Shown one piece after another: positions 13,626-24,300 of a DNA stretch of 64,000 bases. The stretch lies in the NCBI RefSeq assembly GCF_000321225.1, contig NW_004450481.1, positions 1,723,397 to 1,787,396 on the forward strand, read 5' to 3'. Below the pieces are notes generated by a model, which ran no database searches, was not told the origin of the DNA, and saw nothing but the letters and a program-made list of their open reading frames with translations. The translations under genes were made by a program, and so were the position numbers. The DNA is from Odobenus rosmarus divergens. Taxonomy: Eukaryota > Chordata > Mammalia > Carnivora > Odobenidae. Position 1 is the first letter of the stretch. Each line of letters opens with the position of its first letter.

Positions 13626-14439
13626 AGGCTCTCCCCTCCTTCATTCCTCTCCTCCCTGCTCCTCCCCCCAGGCCTGAGTTTTCCACAAAATGCCTCCAAT
13701 TTCCCAGAGTGAGTATCCCAGACCCCAGAGAGGGCAGGCACGCCAGTGGGTGAAGTGCTGCCACTGGGTCACCTATGTGACTCCCTCAGTACCTCTTGGG
13801 GTTCAGTTTCCCCATTCTCTAACATGGGAAGAAGATAGGCTGCCTCTCCAATAAGGTTGCTGGGTGGATTTTCCAGGGATGATCTGATCCCGGGCTGAGC
13901 ACACCAATTTCTAATGACTGGTTTGGCTCTGGAATTCAAGTGCAGGGAGGAGGGGCAGAGGCTAAATTTGTGGGCACGGAAGCCCACAGAAAGTAGGGCG
14001 GTGTACTGGCTCAGGCTAAGCCTTGTGGAGAATGGACACAGGTGCTGTGGGGTGGGGTAGGGGGTAGCTGTGGGTTTGGTTGAGGCTCCTCTTCCCAGTC
14101 CTCCTGGATCCCTTCTCTCGCCTAGAGTTCCTGGCAGCTCTGCAAGCTTGGGGGTTCAGTTGCTTCCTGCTCAAAGACTCACAAGCGTACCTGCACAGTC
14201 AGAATTCAAACCCAGGATCATCCTCCATCCGGGGACTTCCGCCTCCAGGCGATCGGTCTTGGAGTAAAGGAAACTGAAACTCCAAGGGGTTGCTGCCTCT
14301 TCAAGGAGCCTAGCACATCTGAGCGAGCCTTTGCCCCCTCCTCCCAGCACTCCTGGGTTGGGGGCCTTGCTCCTCCCGCCAGGTGTCGGCGGGGACTCCC
14401 ACCCCTGCTCTAGCGCTCACCGGCTGCTGTGGCTTCTCC

Positions 14440-14840
14440 CCTCCCGTGTTGTTTGGGTTTTAATTTTTGTGTTGCAGTTAGAAAATTACCCATAATTACA
14501 GCTTCTGAGAGGAAACATCTCCTGGCCCAGACCCTGCTCCCAGCTGTGGCCCGCCTCCCACGCACGGCTGGGGCGGGGCTGCGGGAGCCGCCCTCCGGAT
14601 CCTGGCCCCTCCGAACGCCTGCCACTTTAATGGGGGGGGGGGGCGCGCTGCTTCCATCTCCAGTGCAGAGGAAAAACCATCATTAGGAAAACCCAAACCA
14701 GACTTCCGAGCGACTCCTGCGACATATTCACCGGCCGCCAGGGCTGTGTCCGTAGGGAGGACAGATCCAGTGGAAGGCGGAGGCTGCCCGCAGATTATCT
14801 GATGCATCATTATCATTAACAGTGACAAATCCAACCAAGG
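14440..14840. promoter_or_regulatory. Candidate conserved non-coding element(s)
   Basis: AT-rich islands with homeodomain-type cores (ATAATTACAG at about 14490, CCATCATTAGG at about 14678, ATGCATCATTATCATTAAC at about 14800) sit inside GC-rich intergenic DNA with no repeat signature. It looks like enhancer sequence; conservation is inferred, not measured. Confidence 0.35.
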
Positions 14841-15749
14841 CCAGGGCAGAATCCGTAATCTAGGGGAGATGGCTAAGGAAGGCAAGAAGAAGGGACGGGA
14901 GGAGAAAGAGGGGAAGGAGGGAGAGGATGGGGGGAGAAGAAGCAACTAGAATAGGCCAGGCCAGGAGCCAAATTGCCCTCCAGGCAGCAGCAACAGCTAG
15001 GGCAAAGGCCGTGAGGTGGGCCTGTGAAGAGTGGGTATGAAGAATGGAAGGACTGGAAGGGAGTGGGGAGGGACAGCCTCCCCTCTAGGCAAACCCCCAG
15101 CCCTACTAGCACAGCCTGCTTCAGGCTCCCCCCAGGCACCGCCCCCAACCCGGTGGTTATCCCAAAAGAGGCAGAGAATCGGCTCAAGGCTGCAGTGTCC
15201 GCGAAGCCACACGGGGGCGATCGGGAGCTGGTGGAGGGATCGCTGGTCTGGGATCCAGCCTAGACCCTTAGCCTAGTCAGCTTGCATCCCCGCCCGGGCC
15301 CCTTAATCAAATCCCGGGCCTGCCATGGACCAGAGCCCCTGTCTACCTGGGCCTCTTACCAGGGCAACCTCCTGCATCTTCCATGCCATCCCGATCTACC
15401 CAGGAACCCCATGGTACTTCTTAAAATCCTGTTGCAGATCCTGCCCCTCACGGCTACACACCTTCCGGTGGCTCCCTATTGCTCTTGGAACAAATCTCAG
15501 CCGATCCCCTAGGGAGTGATCCGGCTCCTCTTCCCCCTGCTTCAGCCACACTGCCCTCCTAGCTCTGCGTCCAACACCTTAACCATGCACCCACCTCAGG
15601 GCCTTTGCACTTCTGTGATTGCAGTCTGAACATTTTGCTTTCAGATTTTTCAGATCTACCCCACCCCTTATTAAAAAAACAAAACAAAACTTTCCTCCCC
15701 CCCCCATGCTCCTCCTTCGTATGGGTGCGGGGGGGGGCTCTTTTATGGG

Positions 15750-16060
15750 TTCGGCTTTTGCAAGGCGTGCGCCCGGTTCGGATGTGCTTGCGGCTCAGCT
15801 TCCCTGACGCCGCGTGGGGCCCAGAGCTCGCTCTTCTCGGACTTTTCCGCCGGCACCGAAGCTGTGTTTGGAGAACCGTCCCCGTTACCATGAGAACCGC
15901 GCTTGTCGCTCCAGCCGGCCGCGCCTCCCCCTTCATAGCTCGCGCCTCCGTCTCCCTCCTTCTCTCCCCTCGCTTCCACCCTGCTCCGGGAGCTGGGCCC
16001 ACCCCGCCGTCGCTTGGTCCTCTCCACCGGGAACCCCTCCCTCGGCCCAGCATGTGGTAC
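15750..16060. promoter_or_regulatory. Orphan CpG-rich island between LRRC25 and SSBP4
   Basis: CpG-dense block (CGCCGGCACCG, CCGGCCGCGCC and similar) about 2.3 kb left of the SSBP4 island, with no associated gene. It contains GTTACCATGAGAAC, which resembles an RFX X-box. Confidence 0.4.
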
Positions 16061-16853
16061 TCCCTGAAATTATCCTACTGACTCGCCAGCTTTTGACGGT
16101 CAGCCTTCCCCGTCAGAATCTGCTCCACAAGCAGTAGCAACGCGTCCGCCTGGGTCCCCAGAGCCCTGCACACAACAGACGCTCAGTAAATGTCTGTGGG
16201 GAGGTTGGAGACTCACAATGACTCAAGGAACCGTGGCTCAGAGAGGGCGAGGGACCTGCGCAGGACACAGAATCCTGGGGAGCCATGGAGCATTGGGAGA
16301 TAAATAGGGGGTGCCTGGGGTAGCAGGGCCTGGGTGTCACAGTTGTCACCAATACGCTGTGTGACTTGGGTGAGCCACACTTTCTCTGTGTCTCGCTTAA
16401 AGTAGGCACTGGAGAGCGGTAGTGGGAGCGGGTATTACGATGAGGGTGCCCTTGACGCCCACGTCCGCCAGTGGCGTCCGGGGCTCGATGCCCTACAGAA
16501 GCTTGGCGGCCGCACCCCCACTACCTCGCAGCGCAGGCCCCTCCTCTACGCCGGCCCCTGGCTCCGGGGGGCCCCGCGGGAGAGGAAGCTGGGGGAGGGG
16601 ACGACCGGCTGGACAGGAAGTGGGAAGGGCTGGCGTCCCCCTCCAACCCCGGCCGAGGCCCCTGGGGATGGAGGCGGGGCTGGGGCCAGCCTGGCCCTTC
16701 CCTTCCTCTCCGCCTGTCTGGAACCCCAGCGGCTCCCGACTTCCCGACCGCCAGAAGGCCTGAGGGGTGGGGATCCCCACTGGGGGGGCGTAGCCTCTAA
16801 GAGGGAGGTATAACGGGTCAGCTCGCAGTGGGAGGGGGTACTCCCATCAAGAC

Positions 16854-16883
16854 ACTCACACACACACACACACACACACACAC
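16854..16883 (+). repeat. (CA)n microsatellite
   Basis: About 13 CA units with one early interruption. Confidence 0.95.
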
Positions 16884-17179
16884 GCTCGCAGTCGTGCACG
16901 GGAAGAAAGAACACCTATGGCAAATATTCACAGAAACATCCAGACCTGGAATCACAACTGGACTGCCTCCCCACACCTGCAAAGCAGGTCCAGGGCACAG
17001 GCGTCCATCCCTCCCAGGCACCCTTGCCTTGGGGCCCTTACCTCAATGTCTGCCCCCCATTTCACAGACCCTGGAGGGAGAAGGGCCCCAGGAGGAGGAA
17101 TGGGGTACCCACTGCCTGCAGTCCTGACTCCTACAGAGGGGAGATTAAAGGTGGGATGCGCCCCATTTACCGCTGGCAA

Positions 17180-17890
17180 CACAGCAGTTGAGAAATGGCA
17201 GCAGGAATGACCCAGTGGACAATCGCCCAGCGACTACTATTGACACAGGGTGTGACTGTGGACCCGCGCAGGGTGGCTGCCAGGGTGTGACCCGGCTATC
17301 CCTGTGTGCTTGTCTTTGTGTTGCATGTGTGTGTGGCGGTGAGTGTCGACAGGCCATGTGACTGTGTGACACTGACTCATCTATGGCACTGTGAGACCCC
17401 TGTGTCCTGTGTCCTCCACACAAGGACACAGGTCTGTGTGTGGAGCCCTGGGTAGGCTAGGACCGTGTGCCCCAGGGTGACCGCAAGTAGCTGCCTGGAC
17501 TCTTTCCGTAGCTTGTGGGAAACTGTAGCATAAGCTGAGCCTCCGTGTGTCTGTGTGTCTCTCTGAGTGGTGATCTGTATATGTTTTGCTGTTCTGACAG
17601 TCACTGTGTATACCTCTGTGTGTATGACAGTTTGTCCCTGGGTGAGCTGTGTGGCGGTTCCTTCTCAAGCTGTGTGGGGGTAGTTCCGCGGGGTGGTGCA
17701 CCCCGTGTGACTGCCTGTTGCTTTATGGAACTCTCACTAGTTGTTCCAGTAGCTATGTGGATCTATGTGTGTAGTCCTGTGTCCAAGAGTGTAGCTGCAA
17801 CTGTGTGTGGCTGTGTTCCTGGGTGTACAATTTGGGTGGCTGGTCCTATCTGGGGAGTGTGTGTGTAGCCGTGATTAACTGTATCCTGCT
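17180..17890 (+). repeat. TG-rich degenerate array upstream of SSBP4
   Basis: Roughly 700 bp dominated by irregular TGTG/CTGTGTG words without a fixed period, ending where the SSBP4 CpG island starts. No gene seen. Confidence 0.6.
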
Positions 17891-18230
17891 GTGTGTCCCC
17901 AGGTGGCCGTCCCCATCCGTGCCTGCGTGTGTGTACCCGCGCCCGCCCCCCCGCGGCGGGCACTGCGCGTGCGCGCCGGGCCCACGGTCCCCACAGCGGG
18001 ACCCATCCGCGCGCCCGCCATCGCCCCTTTAAGAGCGGCGCCCGCGGGCGGCAGGGAGGCGGCGGGCGGGGGCGCGCGCGGCGGGAGGAGGGGGCGCGCG
18101 CTTCCCGGAACAGCCCGCGCTGAGGGAAGAGAGGAAGAAAATAAAACCCGTGGCTGGAGCTGAAGCTGGAGCTGCCGCCGCTGCTGCCGCTGCCGCCGCC
18201 TTGGCCGTCTGGAGCTCCCCCGCGCGGACG

Positions 18231-18266
18231 ATGCCCGCGGTGCCCGCGCGGGGCTCGGGGCGGTGA
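18231..18266 (+). CDS. Upstream ORF 1 in the SSBP4 leader (11 codons)
   Basis: ATG at 18231, stop TGA at 18264-18266, predicted MPAVPARGSGR. It lies in the presumed 5'UTR and would affect SSBP4 translation if the TSS is upstream. No known peptide function. Confidence 0.35.
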   Translation: MPAVPARGSGR

Positions 18267-18287
18267 GGCCCGGGGCGCGGGGTAGCT

Positions 18288-18323
18288 ATGGCGACCGCTA
18301 GCGCGGCCCGCGGTGCCGCCTGA
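18288..18323 (+). CDS. Upstream ORF 2 in the SSBP4 leader (11 codons)
   Basis: ATG at 18288 with G at -3 and G at +4 (good initiation context), stop TGA at 18321-18323, predicted MATASAARGAA. It is in frame with the SSBP4 ATG but closed by the stop 63 nt before it. Likely regulatory if transcribed. Confidence 0.45.
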   Translation: MATASAARGAA

Positions 18324-18336
18324 CAGGTGTGGGCCC

Positions 18337-18375
18337 CGGCGGCGGCGGCAGCGGCGGCGGCGGCGGCGGCGGCGG
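18337..18375 (+). repeat. CGG trinucleotide repeat in the SSBP4 5'UTR
   Basis: (CGG)4 CAG (CGG)8 ending 11 nt before the SSBP4 start codon. It is a candidate G-quadruplex or hairpin in the leader. Confidence 0.95.
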
Positions 18376-18386
18376 CTCGGAGCAGC

Positions 18387-21300
18387 ATGTACGCCAAGGG
18401 GGGCAAGGGCTCGGCCGTGCCCTCCGACAGCCAGGCCCGCGAGAAGTGAGTCGGTGGGCCGGGGCCGGGGGAGCCGGGGGCGGGGCTCGGCCGCCGCGCA
18501 GCTTCCGTGGGCCCCAATGCCGGCGGGCACCGCGCGGGGCACGTGGGCGCGGGGGCAGGGCGTGCGGGGCCGGAGCGCGCTGGAGGGGTCGCGAGATTTG
18601 CGGGGGCGCGCGAGACCCGAGGGGCGCGAGATTTGAGGGGCGTGCGAGGCCGGCGGGGCTCGAGGGGTCGCGAGCTGTGTGGGAGTGCGCTAGATCTGAG
18701 GGGTGTGAGGAGCTTAAGAGTTCGCGAGATTTGAGGGGAACGTGAGACTCCGCGGGCGAGAGGGGCGCAAGGAGTCGTGAGGTTGGGGGGCGGTGCGCGA
18801 GAGCCGAGAGGTCGTGAGAGTTGAAGGGGCGCGGGAGACCCGAGGTTCGCGAGATTTGAGGGGGCGCGTGAAACTCGAGGGCTGGGGGGACCCGAGCGGC
18901 TCGAGGGGTCGCGACATTGCAGGGGCGCGCGAGACTCGGGGGCGCACGAATTGAGGGGGCGCGAGAGACCCGAGCGGGACTCGAGGGTCGCGAGACCTCC
19001 CCGACGGTCGAGACTTGGGTGCGCGAGGGGCATCGCAGTGTCCAGGGAGGTTTCCGGGGCGGGCGAGACTGACCAGTTGGGGACCCCTGCACGTAGGAAG
19101 AGCTTGAGAGAGGAGAGGGCCTGAGGGCTGCTAGCCCCAGCCCGGCGGGGGCAGCTGAGTGGGGCCCCTGGGGAGGCCACACGGCCCACAGTGGGAGGAC
19201 TCTGGGATCTGCAAAAACGCCTCATGCGGAGGCTAAAGGCCCCGTCCTGCCTGTGTTCCAGTCCCCTTGATGGCCAGACCTGTCCTGTGCTCTTCCATTT
19301 CTTATAGAGGGTCCCATCTAAGCCTTGGTTTGGAGGTAGGGTTCTGCTGCTAAAGAAAGTTTGGAAAACACCAGATGGTCACATCCCCTATTTGATCCGT
19401 GGGGGTGCCGGGGCCCTGGAGAGGAAGCGATCTGCTGAGGTCTCAGGGTTTGGGGCGCGGGAGAGCGCTCAGAAAGCGGGAGTGGGGCGGGAGCGGGGAG
19501 GGCACACTGGAGAGGTCGGCTGGTTGCTCCGAGCATTGCTCCTGCGCCGAGCATCGGTTTCTGAAACATGGACAACCGGCCTTGTAGGATTCTCACAAGG
19601 ACCGGGTGAGAGGCTGCAGGTAGAGCACCCCACACAGGCAGCCACCGGCCGAGCCACTTCCTGTCTCTGGGCCTCGGTTTCCTCCCGTGTGAATTGGGAG
19701 TGTGGGGGATTTACACTGCTCAGGTCCTCAGCTCTCGGGTACTGTGTTTTTCTCCCTGCTTGCAGTCCTGCCTCCTCCTGCCCTTCTTCCTTCTCAGGTC
19801 CCTATCCTGGGCCCCCTTCTCACTCCTCATCTCAACACTAGTTCTGGGACAGCCTGCCCCAGAAATGAACTGAGTACCTGCTGGGTGCGTGGATGGTGGA
19901 TCCATTAATAAACACTCCCAGCCCAGGAGGGCACCTGCCACCCAGCACTAACTAGCACTTGCATTTGGTCCTTGGTTTGGGGGCTTTTTAAATAAGCGGA
20001 CAAAGGTGATGGGTAGTCGAAGGCCCCTTTGTCCCTTTTATATCCTTTCCCCTGTGGCCCCAGAGGTTCTGCTAATGTGAAGTGCTGCCAGGTAGGTTTA
20101 AATAGTTCCATAAATGACAACCATGGTTGGTGTCTTGTGTTTTTTCTCGGATTGGTTTTGAGAAGGGGCACATGACCACGTGTAGTTTGTTCCTTAGCCC
20201 AGCAGGTGAGGGAATCACCTTGTGTTTGCTCTGTCTCTTGCTGGGCTTCCAGGTGTGGCTGTGGGCATCCTTGTTTGGAGGGCAGATGGGCAAGAGATTC
20301 TTGAGAAAGGAACCCCTGAACTGAGTCCTGGAGGCTAAGCAGAGCCAGTGGACACAGGGGAGCTTCCGAGGAAGGGCTTGAGAAGAGGGAACGAACAGGA
20401 GGAGGAGGAAGACAGAGGGGCAACTTGTGAGTGGGGGTCATCACCCAGGCCACTGTCTGGGAGAAGGGCTGTAAGGGGCATGCGTGGAGGCTGCCAGGCA
20501 GATGTTGAGGAGACACCCAAAGGCCTGGCCTTGAGGGTGGGGTGGGGGGTTGGGGGAAGAAATGGGTGGGCTGTCCCTCTGTTGGGAAGTGATACAAGGC
20601 CCTGAGTAGAGTCTCCCAGCCCCCAGCAGCAAGTCCAGGGGCTTTAAGGGGGAGGAGGACACTGTGCTAGTGCTCAGAGCCTCTGTTACCTACCATAATT
20701 CTTGCTAATTACAGTGGTGGTGCCACATTGTAGTCTCCAAGACTCTAACATCCCGTTCTGTCACCTGAGCAGCCCTGTGTGCATTTCTTCCTGTGAGCAC
20801 TTGGGGTCTGGGCACCCCATATCCTCTAGGTCACTCGTTCCTTCCATCCACCTGCCCTCTTACAGCAGAAGCCCCTCCCATGAGCCTGCTCTTTGTTCTG
20901 CAGGTCATTTGCCAACATGGTTAGGGGTGGAGATGCCAGGATTTAGATCCAGAGCCCAGGCCCTTCCCCATATCTGAGCTCAGAGCCTGGACAGGGACAC
21001 CTCGAGCTGGAGGCCCTGCATGGGGTGGTGCCCTGAAGGTCTCAAAACAACATGGTTAAATGTCCAGGCTTCAAAATTTTTCTCTCAAAACAAAACAAAA
21101 CAGCTCACAATCCTTCCCTGAGATTCTATCCTGGTAAAAATTAAAGTAAGAACACGTAAGAGAAATCAGCAAAATTTAAATCTTCTCTGGCTTCTCTTTG
21201 CTTTGGGGATAAAACCCCAAGTCCTTAACGTTGAAATGCTAAGCTAACTTTTACTGGTGCTTACCAGACTGTCTGTGTTAAACCTGTCCTCGCAGGAGGG

Positions 21301-24300
21301 AGTCCCTGTGGGTTTGTTTATTTGTTTGTTTTTTCATTCATTTGGGGTAGCAAGGGGCCCAAGATGCCCTGGGTGCCGTTGTAATTTCAGTAGTGAGGGA
21401 AAGAGACCAAGTCCCTGCCCTCCCAAAGCTATATTCCAGAAAGAGCTGCAGGCAGTGGGCAGAGAGACATGTGTCAGAAGGGGATAAATAAGGTGGTTGG
21501 GGGGAGTGGATGGGGCGGGTGGAGTTTAGGTGTGACAGGGAAGACTGTGACAGGTGACATTTGAACCACATGGGTCTCTAGGTGGAAGTGCCCTGAGTGG
21601 GGGGACACCCCGTGCAAAGGCCCTGGGGTGGAGGAGGGCCAGTGTGCGTGTGTTGGGGCACTGGAGGGACTGAAGGAGGCGTGCTATTGGGTGTGTGTGT
21701 AGACTCTGGTGGCTGGGGAGAGAGCAGCCCCTGGGGGAGCCCTGTCGAAATCCAGGTAAGAGGTGGTAGTGGCCTGGACCAAGTGTGGTAGAGGAGGCAG
21801 GAAGAGGGCTCCAAAGCAGAAGAGTGAGCTTTTTCCTCAAGTTTTTTCCCAAAATTCAGTAAGTGCAGTGATCTCGGGGGGATGGCTGGGTGGATATTCA
21901 CGCACCTGTGTACCTTTGTGAGTCAAGGCCAGACTACCCAAGTCAGATTGGGGGGCGGGCAGGAGAGGTGGGGAGAGGAAGAAGCTGGGCAGGGAGCATG
22001 TTGAGGATGGGCCACTAGATGTTATGTGAATCCCAAGTTTGGGGGGGTCAGGCTGGCGCACCCAATGGACAGCTGCATGAAGATGTCATCAGAGCAGGAG
22101 AGGAGGCCATCCAGAGAGAGAAGCGAGGGCCCAGGGCTGAGCTGGGGCAGGGCTAGTGGAGGGAGGAGGGGAGCAGCCAGGGGTGGGGTCCTGCATCCTG
22201 GGTCAGATGCCACCCCTGAAGAACAGTTGAGGGCAAAGGGGAGGTGTAGGAGGACCTGATGGCTGGCAGTGTCGAGCAACCTTGGTGGATGTGGTGGGAG
22301 CCAAGGGTCATTTCTTCAGGAAGCTTCCTGAGCCAGAATGCCCCAAGGGCAAGACTGCAGCCTCCCTGCCCCCATCCTTACATCTGCCTACCTGGATTCC
22401 CCCCCCCCATCCCTTCTTGCTCCCTTTTCTCTGGGCATCTCAGCCCCAGATTTTCCTGCTTTCTGCAGTGACCCCCCCCCCCAATGGGTGAGGGACTGGC
22501 TGGACCTCTCTCAGCCTCTCTCCTTGCCCGGAGGGTGCGGGAGGGGGGCGGGCAGGCCTGGGCTTGTTGGCTCCGCTTCAGCCCGTTGTTCCTTCACTAA
22601 TGGACGCGGGGCTGGCAGATGCAGACCACTTGAAGGCTCAGGAAGCCTTTAGAAAGGAAGAGAATCATAGGAGTGAGTTGGACAGGTAAACCTGGAGGCT
22701 ATGGGGCCAGGAAGGCTAAGAAGGGTGTGATGATGTGGTGGAGTCCACAGCCAATCTTGAGGAAAACCCACACTCGGAGCACTGTGACCACCACGAGCCA
22801 TACCCCTCTGTGCCCTGTCCCTCTCGGTGGCTGTCCACAGCTCATCTGGTGTGATGTGAGCTGGGGGCACACCTTGCCCTGGGACACCTGCCCACCCCAG
22901 TCCCTCAAATGTCTGCCTCTTGTCCTTCCCTAGCACGCAGTACCTTCCAGCCCACCCTAGAACTCAGCAGGTAGCCTCCGGGGGTCAGGTGTCTGTTGTG
23001 TTCACTGCACAAAGAGATGCTGGGTGAGTGTTGAATGAATGAAAATGGTTGGAGGAAGGAAGAGGATCCAGGGCAAGGGCAGAAGCCGTTGTGGGGGGTG
23101 GGCAGGGAGCAGGGGCCGGGGACAGAATGGCTAGAACTGCCTCAGCGAGGTGTGAGGGGAGCTAAGGAAGGGGGGGTGATCTGATGGGGGGCGGGTATGT
23201 GAGGATCAAGAAGCCTGGCTGGGAAGGTGGGAGAGAACAGGAACATGAGTCAAAGCAGGGTTATTTCAGGGTGGGGCCCTCAGCCAGGGAAGGGTGGCCT
23301 GCTGAGTGGGGAGGCGTCCTGGAAGGGCTTCCAGCTCAGGCCAGCCCTGGGGGAGCCCCCCCATCTTGGATCTAGACCCTACCCTCCCAGCACCACCCCC
23401 CCCCCGGGGGCCTGGACCGTCGGACCCTATGTCCCTGGGAGCACTGGGAGGGGGCAGTAACTGTGGGTGGTTGGGAAATGGGTGAACCGAGGAGGCAGGA
23501 AGTTGTTTCTCTGCTTGCTGGTGGGGAGGACTGATGAGGGGGTGTTGGGGCCGAGGATGCGGAGGTTCGGAAGATGGTGTAGAGGGGCCGGCCTCCCTGT
23601 GTGGCCTATGGAGGACACTACTGGCTGGAAGGTGGCTTGTGTTCTTGGGGCAGGCAGCAGCCAAACTGGTGTGTCCAAGGGTGCTGGGCACTGTGTTTCT
23701 ACAAGGCAGGCCCTGCTGCCCCTCACCTGCCCTCGCTTCTCCACACTCTCCCCTGCGGGGCTGGTGTAGCTAGGTCATGGCCACCACGGGTGGTTGGGCG
23801 CTGGTCCTGAGAAAGAGAATCGGGGTCCGGGGACACCTGGCGGAGGAAGACCGCAGGTTAGAGGGCCCCTTTCTTTCTCTACAAGACAAGGCTGGAAGGA
23901 AATTAGGTGTTGGGCCCTGACCACATGGCCTCGGGTACCCGCTGGGAGACCCCACCCAGGGCAGAGTCTGGAGTGACCTCTAGGAGCCCTTTCTCCCGGC
24001 CACAAGACCTCCCTGGGACGAAGGCTATTCTGGGGTCTCAGCATTGGCAGGATGGGGCCAGGACTTGGTCCACGAGGGGGTGTGTAACTGAGCAGAATGG
24101 ATGGCTTGCAAGTCAGGGGTCAGGGACTGCTGGGAGTGCTGCCTAGAGGAAGGGCCTGCTGGCTGGGTATTGATGGATGTGTAGGAGTTGGCAGGTCTGA
24201 GCACCTGATGAAGCCATCACATCAGGGTGGGAGGGATGGAGAGGTTGGGGAACCACTGGGGGGCAGTGAGTGAGGCTGAGGATGGTGTCACGAAGGGCTC

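Larger units (their letters stand above)
5900..17900. other. Intergenic interval between LRRC25 and SSBP4
   Basis: No protein-coding exon recognised on either strand. The left half to 11.9 kb is repeat-rich (SINEs, LINE-1, MIR and old interspersed repeats listed separately). The right half holds an ETS-motif cluster at 9.26 kb, a TAAT-rich island at 14.44-14.84 kb, an orphan CpG island at 15.75-16.06 kb, a CA microsatellite and a TG-rich array next to the SSBP4 CpG island. Open frames here carry no domain I recognise. Confidence 0.7.
17930..18600 (+). promoter_or_regulatory. SSBP4: SSBP4 CpG-island promoter and 5'UTR
   Basis: Very CpG-dense DNA with no TATA box, rich in GC boxes, leading into the SSBP4 start codon at 18387. 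It contains (GCC/GCT)n near 18172-18200, two short upstream ORFs and a CGG repeat. The exact TSS cannot be fixed by eye; about 18050-18150 is likely. Confidence 0.75.

Noticed and set aside
18029..19225. 398-codon minus-strand frame over the SSBP4 CpG island
   Set aside because: It reads the CGG repeat and the CGCGAGA minisatellite as poly-Ala, Pro and Ser. No domain, no splice or promoter support.
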